In this document: positions 1-5,252 of the stretch, one piece after another
How the letters are laid out: each line of letters starts with the position of its first letter
Numbering within the stretch: the first letter of the stretch is position 1
NCBI GenBank assembly: GCA_037147235.1
Contig: JBAWVO010000393.1
Coordinates: forward strand, 1 to 5,252
DNA length: 5,252 bases
From: JANXQG01 sp037147235
Lineage (GTDB): Bacteria; Planctomycetota; Planctomycetia; Pirellulales; Thermoguttaceae
Reading direction: 5' to 3'
The notes under the pieces: generated by a model
Told to the model about the DNA's origin: nothing
What the model saw: the letters and a program-made list of their open reading frames with translations, nothing else
Databases searched by the model: none
Translations under genes and position numbers: made by a program

Positions 1-59
1 GCCCTCGCTCGGCGAATGCGCAAAACACGACAGTTATTGGTGCGCCGGTCCTTAGCGAG
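1..59. other. Non-coding sequence downstream of the C45 hydrolase gene
   Basis: No gene is supported here. An imperfect inverted repeat joins 4-14 (CTCGCTCGGCG) to 43-47 (CGCCG) plus 54-59 (AGCGAG), with six unpaired bases at 48-53. It lies just beyond the stop codon of the minus-strand gene, where a terminator would be expected. The arms are interrupted, the loop is long and there is no T-tract, so I do not call a terminator. Confidence 0.4.
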
Positions 60-1229
60 CTACTTTATCTCACGCTGCGGAAAATCGAACATCGGTTTCA
101 ACGCCAGCTTTTCCAGCGATCCCTTTGTCGCCGGGCACATGCCCATGGCCACATGCAGAACAAGCGGCTCAGGCTCGAAAACCATTGATTGCACGGTACG
201 CGAGCCTAAGTTCACCTCATCGAGCTTCTTGAAGACATCGGCCACGCCAAGCTTCTCGATGGCCGCAACCTTTGAAAGCAACGCATATCGCGGGCAGGCA
301 TTCCACCTTGGCTCAACACCGAGTGACTCACTGCGAAAGTGGTTCGTGTTCACGCAAATGCCGTCTCTGCCCCGGCGCAGTGCGACATTCTTGGGTGTAA
401 TCTCCAGCACGCCGGAACTTTGACGATCGCATACAGCCAAGCTGAGGATTGTGGATCGCTCGGTCTTTTGCAGTAGTATTTCAGCTTCTTCAATCGTCTT
501 GCATTCCTCCAGAATGCGGCGAAAAGCGAGCGCGTAGGGCATGCCCTTGGGGTTCAGCATTGGCGCGCCGTCAGCCGACGCGTGAACTTCATGCACGGCC
601 ATTGCCAAGCCCGCATCATTCATGCCGGAGATGCACCCGATTACTCCCGGAAAGCCGATGGTGGCGAAGGCATGTTTTCCCTTGGGCCGATGAATAGTGA
701 TCAGCCCATATCGATCGAGGACTCCCAGAGTGTAGAAGTCGAGATTTCGGCCAAAAAGTACGCCACCCGTCTGGCTCTTGCTTGGTTCGACCATGAGCGA
801 AGAACAAGCAAAGCCACCCCGATGCAGGTCCATAATCGTGTTGGCGACCGTAAGCAGATCGGGCGCGATGCCGGATTTCACGGCGAAACTCTGTAGCTCA
901 TCGCGATGGGCTTTCGTGGCATGGGACATCAATGTGCTGGCCGTTTCGACGCATTTTTCCCACTCTTGGCTGCGGCCACTGAGAATCATCAATTGCCGTG
1001 GATACGGGGCGAGAACCTTGACCACGGCACCGGTCAACGCTGCTTCCTGCCGCCCCATTTCTTCGGGCGTACCCTCAACACTCAGCACGGGCAGATGGTT
1101 GATGTATTTGAGTTCTCCCTTCTCGAAGCGGCCTTCCCGGAAGGGCCGTTTATCCGCCGCCGCCGAAGCCGTGGTAGCAACAGCGAGGAGAAACAACAGC
1201 GTACAAAACCAACGTCGATTCGCGAGCAT
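60..1229 (-). CDS. Exported C45-family Ntn-hydrolase (acyltransferase/amidohydrolase-like)
   Basis: The 389-residue product resembles C45 family autoproteolytic acyltransferases/hydrolases, relatives of acyl-CoA:6-aminopenicillanate acyltransferase and more distantly of acid ceramidase and bile-salt hydrolase. These enzymes cut or transfer acyl groups on amide bonds after self-cleavage exposes an N-terminal Cys. Residues 1-24 form a signal peptide: NRR, a hydrophobic core LLFLLAVA, and a TASA-A cleavage site. An N-terminal motif EGTPEEMGRQEAAL lies at 52-65. The likely nucleophile is Cys142 in FACSS, so the chains would be about 25-141 and 142-389. GRNLD follows at 160-164, the glycine-rich GCISGMNDAGLAM at 198-210, NTNHF at 294-298, and a C-terminal SMVFEPEPLVLHVAMG strand pair at 348-363. 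All of these fit the family. ATG 1229 is chosen over in-frame GTG 1259 because GGAGG lies seven bases upstream and the signal peptide begins there. The gene stands alone and is divergent from lptD. The substrate cannot be read from the sequence; lipid amides, peptides or beta-lactam-like compounds are all possible. Confidence 0.88.
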   Translation of the reverse strand: MLANRRWFCTLLFLLAVATTASAAADKRPFREGRFEKGELKYINHLPVLSVEGTPEEMGRQEAALTGAVVKVLAPYPRQLMILSGRSQEWEKCVETASTLMSHATKAHRDELQSFAVKSGIAPDLLTVANTIMDLHRGGFACSSLMVEPSKSQTGGVLFGRNLDFYTLGVLDRYGLITIHRPKGKHAFATIGFPGVIGCISGMNDAGLAMAVHEVHASADGAPMLNPKGMPYALAFRRILEECKTIEEAEILLQKTERSTILSLAVCDRQSSGVLEITPKNVALRRGRDGICVNTNHFRSESLGVEPRWNACPRYALLSKVAAIEKLGVADVFKKLDEVNLGSRTVQSMVFEPEPLVLHVAMGMCPATKGSLEKLALKPMFDFPQREIK

Positions 1230-1236
1230 TAGGAAT

Positions 1237-1241
1237 CCTCC
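1237..1241 (-). promoter_or_regulatory. Shine-Dalgarno GGAGG that fixes the hydrolase start
   Basis: On the minus strand GGAGG sits seven bases before ATG 1229. This makes ATG 1229 a far better start than GTG 1259, which has no such site and lies about where transcription from the promoter at 1266-1293 should begin. Confidence 0.85.
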
Positions 1242-1265
1242 GGTATTTTCACTAGCCACGAGAAT

Positions 1266-1293
1266 AGTTTACTCCCCGCTATACTTGTGTCAA
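1266..1293 (-). promoter_or_regulatory. Sigma70-type promoter of the C45 hydrolase gene
   Basis: Read on the minus strand, a perfect -35 box TTGACA (1293-1288) is followed by a 16-base spacer and a -10 box TAAACT (1271-1266), which matches the consensus at four of six positions. Transcription should start near 1259, leaving a leader of about 30 bases that carries the GGAGG site. The call rests on consensus match and position alone. Confidence 0.65.
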
Positions 1294-1660
1294 GATAAAA
1301 TGCCGTTTCTACCTATGATCGGCCGGAGGTTCGCTTACACCCTCGTCCGGCACAAAGGTGCGGCGACGGCCGTTCAAGAGTCTCTCGACGGTCCTGCCGG
1401 ACGGCTAATCTTTGAAGCCTGTGGCTACCGCTTTTAGTGGATCCAGAGGGCAGCGTTCGGCCTGCCAGCCCTCCGTTGGCCGAATACCCGGGGGAGCCAG
1501 AGAGGCCGCCAGCGCGCGTTCTCGTTGCCGGTCGCGGACCAGGACACGTCCAGAAGGCTCGTCGCCCACTACCCGCCCCGGGAGCACTGAAATCACCGCA
1601 GATTACGCAAGTCCCTTAGATTTGCAGTGATAGGACGGCACGGAATCCCCGACGAGGCAG
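1294..1660. other. Gene-free intergenic stretch rich in inverted repeats
   Basis: No reading frame here has a ribosome binding site or a recognisable product. The stretch does hold several inverted repeats: CGTCCGGCA (1344-1352) with TGCCGGACG (1395-1403); TTCGGCC (1456-1462) with GGCCGAA (1478-1484); CCCGGGG (1487-1493) with CCCCGGG (1576-1582), enclosing GAGCC (1494-1498) with GGCTC (1556-1560); and a long imperfect hairpin at 1592-1631. It could be a structured RNA, worn-down repeat elements or chance pairing in GC-rich DNA. No clear promoter drives it. Confidence 0.4.
1592..1631 (+). other. Imperfect 13-position hairpin in the intergenic region
   Basis: Bases 1592-1604 pair with 1619-1631 around a 14-base loop (1605-1618). 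There are ten Watson-Crick pairs, two G.T pairs (1601 with 1622, 1604 with 1619) and one C.A mismatch (1597 with 1626). The wobble pairs make it more stable as plus-strand RNA than as its complement. No T-tract follows, so an intrinsic terminator is unlikely. Confidence 0.4.
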
Positions 1661-1664
1661 TTGT

Positions 1665-1685
1665 GGGGGGGTTGGGGCTTTGGGG
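1665..1685 (+). other. Potential G-quadruplex motif
   Basis: The plus strand reads G7-TT-G4-CTTT-G4. Split as GGG-G-GGG-TT-GGGG-CTTT-GGGG it satisfies the usual four-tract rule with loops of 1, 2 and 4 bases. It ends 45 bases before the -35 box of the plus-strand promoter, so it lies on the non-template strand just outside the core promoter. Folding is inferred. Confidence 0.5.
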
Positions 1686-1730
1686 CATTTCTTAAAAAAC
1701 CGGCAATTTCTAGCCACCCGCGAACCTGTC

Positions 1731-1759
1731 TTGCTCCCACGGCAGCCGGTTTCTATAAT
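1731..1759 (+). promoter_or_regulatory. Sigma70-type promoter reading toward lptD
   Basis: A perfect -10 hexamer TATAAT (1754-1759) lies exactly 17 bases after TTGCTC (1731-1736), which keeps the TTG half of the -35 consensus. Transcription would start near 1766 and leave an untranslated leader of about 268 bases before ATG 2034, unusually long and containing the hairpin at 1899-1934 and most of the REP doublet. No other candidate this good was seen between here and the gene. Confidence 0.6.
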
Positions 1760-1898
1760 CTCGCCGCCGTACTGGGTTTTGCGCAACGGCTTACAACCCT
1801 TCTGTTTGCAGTTCGCGGTTTCACCGTTTGGCTAGGCAAGCAAGGACGCTAGTCTGCTGAAACGACACGACAAAAGATTGGTGCCGACCCTCCCCGCC

Positions 1899-1934
1899 GC
1901 GCGCACGCGCGACGACCTCGGTCGTGCTGCGCGC
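1899..1934 (+). other. GC-rich hairpin in the lptD leader
   Basis: Two alternative foldings are visible. In one, GCGCGACGAC (1907-1916) pairs with GTCGT (1921-1925) and CGCGC (1930-1934), with a four-base bulge. In the other, GCGCGCAC (1899-1906) pairs with GTGC (1924-1927) and GCGC (1929-1932) around a single T bulge. It directly precedes the REP doublet and would be part of the lptD leader RNA. Confidence 0.4.
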
Positions 1935-1938
1935 CAAG

Positions 1939-1968
1939 GTAGCAGGCACGGTCCCTGTGCCGTCCGCC
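1939..1968 (+). repeat. REP unit, copy A
   Basis: GTAG (1939-1942) precedes a hairpin formed by GGCAC (1945-1949) and GTGCC (1957-1961). The stem continues with a G.T pair (1950 with 1956) and a G-C pair (1951 with 1955), closing a TCC loop. The tail GTCCGCC occupies 1962-1968. Read in the lptD frame it is open, but it lies upstream of the preferred start. Confidence 0.65.
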
Positions 1969-2015
1969 CATCTATCACGCACTGGGTAAAGCACTTGCTC
2001 GGTTTCCGTGTCGTA

Positions 2016-2043
2016 TGCCAAACCACACTCCGCATGTTTGGCA
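2016..2043 (+). promoter_or_regulatory. Hairpin at the lptD start codon
   Basis: TGCCAAAC (2016-2023) pairs perfectly with GTTTGGCA (2036-2043). The 12-base loop (2024-2035) holds the first two bases of ATG 2034 and the third base is in the stem. The loop sequence CACACTCCG (2024-2032) is also the exact complement of CGGAGTGTG (2061-2069) in REP copy B, so the two pairings compete or form a pseudoknot. A role in translation control is inference. Confidence 0.45.
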
Positions 2044-5000
2044 CATTGGCGGACGGCACACGGAGTGTGCTTACCACTCTGGCACTCATCCTTCTGCTGC
2101 CGGCAACGCTCTTCGCGCAGGTCAGCTTGCCGGAAGGCAATAACGTCGATCCGATTGTCATCTCGGCCCAGGCGGCCAATCGATGGCAACAAGGCACGTA
2201 TGAGGTGTGGCTGCTGCGGGGTGATTGCCGGCTGGTGCAAGGGAGCGACGTGGCGGTCTGCCAGGAAGCGATGTTCTGGATCGACCATGCCGCGTCGGCC
2301 TCACGGGAACGGTCAAAAATAATCGCCTATCTCGAAGGCAACGTCGGCGTCCGCCTGATCCGCGATCGCGAGCCGGTGGAAATCCATGACCAAAAATGGT
2401 TTGGCCGCTTCTTTACGATCCGCGACGTGCAGATCCGCGCCGGCGTCGTGGCAGGCAAGCCCAATGTGCTGCCGGGTATCTATCAACGCGGCATGGATGA
2501 GCGCAACCCGGAGTTCGCGGATGCCTTGCGGCAGACCCGAGTGGACCAGGTCCAGTTTACCGCACCGAACGAGCTTCCTCCGCGTGGCCAGCCATCGCCG
2601 GCCGCGGGGCCCTTGCCGCCGGGAACCCCCGCCATTGGGCAAGGCACGCGGCGGATTCGCATCTTCGCGCGGGGCGATGTGCCGATGCAAGCCCAGTGGC
2701 AACAAGATCCGCAAACGCACCAAGCAGTCGCTGCCGTCAACCAGGGCGTGACCATGGTCATCGAGGGCCTGACGGTCCGCAACGGAAACATTCCCGGCGT
2801 GGGGGGCGGACCGCTGACGCTCGACCTATCGACCGACCGGCTCGTGATTTGGACCGTGGCGGCACAGCAGCCCGACATCAATTCGCCGCTGTCGCAGGAC
2901 CAGAACCAGCCGCTGGAAATTTACATGGAAGGGAATATCGTCTTCCGTCAGGGCGACCGGACGATCTATGCCGACCGCATGTATTACGACGTGCGGAATC
3001 AAGTGGGTACGGTGTTGGGGGCCGACATGATCACGCCGGCACCGGGCTATGAAGGGAAGGTCCGCCTGCACGCCGACGTCCTGCAACAGACCGGCGCGGA
3101 CCGCTTTCGCGCTCAGGACGTGTTTGTCACTTCCAGCCGCCTGGGCATTCCGGGATATCGATTGCAGATGAGCAATGCCTCGTTTGAAGACCGTCAGACC
3201 CCACGCCTCGATCCGATCAGCGGAGCTGAACTGATGGACCCGCGGACCGGCCAACCGGTGGTCGATCACCATGCGTTGGTCACGGCACAAAACAATTTGC
3301 TGTACATCGAGAGCGTGCCGATTTTCTATTGGCCGACGTTCGCCACGGACCTGAACGATCCGTCGTTCTTCCTCCGCGGCGTGCGATTCAAGGAAGACGC
3401 CGTTTTTGGATATCAGTTCTTTACCGATTGGGCCGGCTACCAGTTGTTCGGCATCAAAGACCGTCCGGTGGGAACCGATTGGACCTTGAGTCTCAACTAC
3501 CTAAGCGATCGCGGCTTGTCGGAAGGCACATCGTTCGTTTATAACCGCGGCGATTTTTTCGGCATCCCCGGGGCGGTTTCGGGGAAGATCGACTTTTGGG
3601 GCATTTCCGACCACGGCACCGACAACCTCGGCGGGATTCGCTCCAGCGTCATGCCCGAGCCTGACGTCAATTATCGCTATCGTCTCTTCGAGCAGCATCG
3701 CCAGAACTTGGGCGAGGGCTTTACCTTCACCGCCGAACTGGGCAAGATCAGCGATCGCAACTTCTTGCAGGAGTATTTCAAGCAAGACTGGGATGGGCAG
3801 AAGGATCCCACTACCGATCTCCAACTGAAGCTCCGTCGCGAGAACATGTCGATGAGCATTTTGGGTCAGGCGCGGTTGGATAACTTCGTCACCGAGACCC
3901 AATGGTTGCCGCGCTTCGACCATTACCTGCTCGGGCAATCGCTGGTGAACGACCGGCTGACATGGTTTGAACATACAAGCCTGGGTTATGCCCAGTTTAA
4001 GACGGCCACGCTGCCCAGTGCAGCGGCGGGCGACCAGGCAGTGAGCCATCTGCCGTGGGAACCGCAGAATTTTTCCGGTGGGCGATTTATTTCGCGCAAC
4101 GAAATCGACCTCCCCATCGAACTCGGCCCGGTGAAAATTGTCCCCTACCTGCTGGGCGAACTGGGCTACTGGGGCGAAGACTTAAGCGGCAACTCGTTGA
4201 CGCGAGCCTATTATCAGGCCGGCATCCGCGCCACGCTGCCGATGTGGGCCGTTGATTCCGAGGCGGAAAGCACCCTCTGGAACGTACATGGGCTGGCCCA
4301 CAAGGTCGAGTTCCAGGCCGAATACTTGCATGCCCAGGCGAATCAAAGCATGACGAGTCTGCCGCTCTACGATCCATTGGACGACAACCAGATCGAAGAC
4401 TTCCGCCGCCGTTTCACGGTCAATACGTTTGGTTTTCCAGCCCTTCCGCCGCCTTTGACACAAGGGCCGCCCACGAAGTTTGACGAGCGGTATTATGCGT
4501 TGCGCAACAACATGGGGGGTTGGGTTACTGCGCCGAGCATGGAGATTGCCGGCAACCTGGACGAGGTCCGACTGGGCGTCAACCAGCGCTGGCAGACGAA
4601 GCGCGGCCCAATCGAAAACCCTCATATCATCGACTGGGTGGAGTTCGACACGAACCTTACGCTTTTCCCCAACGCCAACCGCGACAACTTCGGCACCAGC
4701 GTCGGCTTGGCGGACTACAACTTCATCTGGCACGTGGGGGATCGGCTGACACTCCTCTCCGATGGTCTTTTTGATTTCTTCGGCCAGGGGCAGAAGATCG
4801 TCACGATGGGCATGTTCCTGACCCGCCCACCACGCGGGGCCTTGTATGCGGGCATTCGTATTCTCGACGGCCCGATCAGCAGCGAAGTGCTGGCCACTTC
4901 GTACAGTTATTGGATGAGCCCAAAGTGGATCATGTCGTCCGGCATGTCGATCGACCTAAAGCAACCGAAGAACTTTGGCCCGACGTTCCAGTTAACGCGC

Positions 5001-5165
5001 GTGGGCGAATCGATGTTGATCGGCATGAACCTCAACTACAATCCCGCACTGAACACGGCCGGCGTAAGCCTCTTGATCGAGCCGCGGTTCATGCCTAAGG
5101 GCGGCAAGCTGAGCCAGGCGGCCGGAGTGCATGTGGGCCCGGCTGGAGAGTTTGGAGTAGAATGA
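2034..5165 (+). CDS. lptD: LptD/OstA-like outer-membrane LPS-assembly protein
   Basis: This 1043-residue protein looks like LptD, the outer-membrane barrel that, with LptE, takes lipopolysaccharide from the periplasmic LptA bridge and inserts it into the outer leaflet. Residues 1-28 are a signal peptide (core VLTTLALILLLPATL, cut after LFA). OstA/LptA-type beta-jellyroll segments follow: about 34-118 (RGDCRLVQG at 62-70, YLEGNVGVRL at 99-108), a Pro-rich linker at 181-200, a segment at 208-278 (VIEGLTVRNG at 242-251), and 294-386 (YMEGNIVFRQGDRTIYADR at 297-315). LYIESVPIFYWPTF (423-436) matches the point where LptD passes from periplasmic domain to barrel. About 440-1019 is rich in alternating aromatic beta-strands and ends in LLIEPRF (1013-1019), a likely last strand. 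E. coli LptD has 784 residues; most of the extra length is periplasmic. Only two Cys occur (65 and 76), both in the first segment, so the E. coli inter-domain disulfides cannot form. The frame is open from TTG 1878, but ATG 2034 gives a normal signal peptide; no start has a Shine-Dalgarno site. A divergent, LptD-related porin is the main alternative. Confidence 0.82.
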   Translation: MFGTLADGTRSVLTTLALILLLPATLFAQVSLPEGNNVDPIVISAQAANRWQQGTYEVWLLRGDCRLVQGSDVAVCQEAMFWIDHAASASRERSKIIAYLEGNVGVRLIRDREPVEIHDQKWFGRFFTIRDVQIRAGVVAGKPNVLPGIYQRGMDERNPEFADALRQTRVDQVQFTAPNELPPRGQPSPAAGPLPPGTPAIGQGTRRIRIFARGDVPMQAQWQQDPQTHQAVAAVNQGVTMVIEGLTVRNGNIPGVGGGPLTLDLSTDRLVIWTVAAQQPDINSPLSQDQNQPLEIYMEGNIVFRQGDRTIYADRMYYDVRNQVGTVLGADMITPAPGYEGKVRLHADVLQQTGADRFRAQDVFVTSSRLGIPGYRLQMSNASFEDRQTPRLDPISGAELMDPRTGQPVVDHHALVTAQNNLLYIESVPIFYWPTFATDLNDPSFFLRGVRFKEDAVFGYQFFTDWAGYQLFGIKDRPVGTDWTLSLNYLSDRGLSEGTSFVYNRGDFFGIPGAVSGKIDFWGISDHGTDNLGGIRSSVMPEPDVNYRYRLFEQHRQNLGEGFTFTAELGKISDRNFLQEYFKQDWDGQKDPTTDLQLKLRRENMSMSILGQARLDNFVTETQWLPRFDHYLLGQSLVNDRLTWFEHTSLGYAQFKTATLPSAAAGDQAVSHLPWEPQNFSGGRFISRNEIDLPIELGPVKIVPYLLGELGYWGEDLSGNSLTRAYYQAGIRATLPMWAVDSEAESTLWNVHGLAHKVEFQAEYLHAQANQSMTSLPLYDPLDDNQIEDFRRRFTVNTFGFPALPPPLTQGPPTKFDERYYALRNNMGGWVTAPSMEIAGNLDEVRLGVNQRWQTKRGPIENPHIIDWVEFDTNLTLFPNANRDNFGTSVGLADYNFIWHVGDRLTLLSDGLFDFFGQGQKIVTMGMFLTRPPRGALYAGIRILDGPISSEVLATSYSYWMSPKWIMSSGMSIDLKQPKNFGPTFQLTRVGESMLIGMNLNYNPALNTAGVSLLIEPRFMPKGGKLSQAAGVHVGPAGEFGVE
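2048..2074 (-). repeat. REP unit, copy B, inside the lptD coding start
   Basis: This is the inverted partner of copy A. GCACAC (2056-2061) pairs perfectly with GTGTGC (2065-2070) around a GGA loop, with the GGCGGAC tail at 2048-2054. Its outer tetranucleotide, read on the minus strand, is GTAA rather than GTAG, suggesting decay. In the lptD frame it encodes residues 5 (third base) to 14, ADGTRSVL and flanking bases, at the front of the signal peptide. Confidence 0.65.
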
Positions 5166-5180
5166 TGAAATGACGAAATC

Positions 5181-5211
5181 CGAATGACGAATGTCAAAAA
5201 TTCGTCATTCG
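5181..5211 (+). terminator. Hairpin of inverted heptamers after lptD
   Basis: CGAATGACGAAT (5181-5192) pairs perfectly with ATTCGTCATTCG (5200-5211) around a seven-base loop (5193-5199). It begins 16 bases after the lptD stop, where a terminator would be placed. The stem is AT-rich for a terminator and no T-tract follows, so termination is uncertain. It may simply result from heptamers lying in opposite orientations. Confidence 0.4.
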
Positions 5212-5252
5212 TCATTCGTCATTCGTCATTCGTCATTCGTCATTCGTCATTC
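5200..5252. repeat. Tandem array of the 7-bp unit ATTCGTC
   Basis: Seven perfect copies of ATTCGTC (5200-5248) are followed by ATTC at the window edge, so the true length is unknown. Degenerate copies in the opposite orientation (AATGACGAA at 5169-5177, GAATGACGAAT at 5182-5192) lie between the lptD stop and the array. Perfect identity between units points to recent expansion by slippage. The unit is far too short and has no spacers, which excludes CRISPR. Confidence 0.92.

Larger units (their letters stand above)
1939..2074. repeat. REP doublet in inverted orientation (REPIN/BIME-like)
   Basis: Two REP-like units face each other across a 79-base spacer (1969-2047). A 13-base perfect inverted repeat (1956-1968 with 2048-2060) lies at their inner ends. 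Aligning copy A reversed with copy B gives 24 matches in 31 positions. Each unit is a tetranucleotide at the outer end (GTAG in A, GTAA in B), then a hairpin with a three-base loop, then a GTCCGCC tail. The tetranucleotide-plus-palindrome design is that of REP elements mobilised by RAYT-type transposases. No transposase is encoded here, so the doublet would be non-autonomous. It spans the lptD start codon. Confidence 0.7.

Noticed and set aside
4..59. Terminator for the hydrolase gene
   Set aside because: The pairing is interrupted, the loop is long and there is no T-tract.
1230..1259. GTG 1259 as the hydrolase start
   Set aside because: ATG 1229 has GGAGG at ideal spacing and starts the signal peptide; GTG 1259 falls about at the predicted transcription start.
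1280..1285. Plus-strand -10 box TATACT that might drive an intergenic RNA
   Set aside because: No acceptable -35 box lies 16-18 bases upstream.
778..1437. 219-residue plus-strand frame
   Set aside because: It is mostly the antisense of the C45 hydrolase gene, whose motifs, signal peptide and start site are clear.
1405..1630. Short frames on both strands in the intergenic region
   Set aside because: They overlap one another, are Arg/Pro-rich as random GC-rich frames are, and lack start signals.
1661..1852. 63-residue plus-strand frame beginning at TTG 1661
   Set aside because: Its first codons are the G-rich tract and it runs through the TATAAT promoter; no recognisable product.
1878..2033. 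52-residue N-terminal extension of the LptD frame from TTG 1878
   Set aside because: It has no Shine-Dalgarno site, much of it translates hairpin and REP copy A (SRHGPCAVRP), and it would bury the signal peptide. It stays a possibility only because no start is well marked.
1821..2288. Minus-strand frames of 155 and 121 residues across the leader
   Set aside because: They translate the REP doublet and the antisense of lptD, show no family features and have no ribosome binding site.
5181..5252. CRISPR array
   Set aside because: The repeat unit is 7 bp with no spacers; it is a simple tandem repeat.

Overview
The window reads as a piece of a Gram-negative, high-GC bacterial chromosome, most likely a planctomycete of the Pirellulales type. 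The grounds are a large and divergent LptD-like outer-membrane protein, GTAG-headed palindromic (REP-type) repeats, and AATGACG/CGTCATT heptamer repeats next to genes. I associate these repeat types with that group from memory; no search was run. No mobile-element gene, tRNA, rRNA or CRISPR array was seen.

Layout: (1) 1-59 is a short non-coding tail. (2) 60-1229, minus strand, encodes an exported Ntn-hydrolase of the C45 (acyl-CoA:6-aminopenicillanate acyltransferase-like) family, with a clear GGAGG ribosome binding site and a good sigma70-type promoter (TTGACA at 1288-1293). (3) 1230-2033 is an 804-base divergent intergenic region. It holds that promoter, a stretch of inverted repeats (about 1344-1631) with no convincing gene, a G-quadruplex motif (1665-1685), a plus-strand promoter with a perfect TATAAT (1754-1759), a GC-rich hairpin, and most of a REP doublet (1939-2074). 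(4) 2034-5165, plus strand, encodes a 1043-residue LptD/OstA-like outer-membrane protein. (5) 5181-5252 is a 12-bp hairpin running into a 7-bp tandem array that continues past the window edge.

The two genes are divergent and each has its own promoter, so nothing indicates an operon. Both products should leave the cytoplasm: the hydrolase to the periplasm or exterior, the LptD-like protein to the outer membrane, where its family inserts lipopolysaccharide. A shared pathway is not shown.

The most notable signal is that the lptD reading frame is bounded by repeats at both ends. The REP doublet overlaps the start and encodes part of the signal-peptide region; its two copies differ by a compensatory base-pair change. 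At the other end, degenerate heptamer sequence supplies the stop region and leads into the tandem array.
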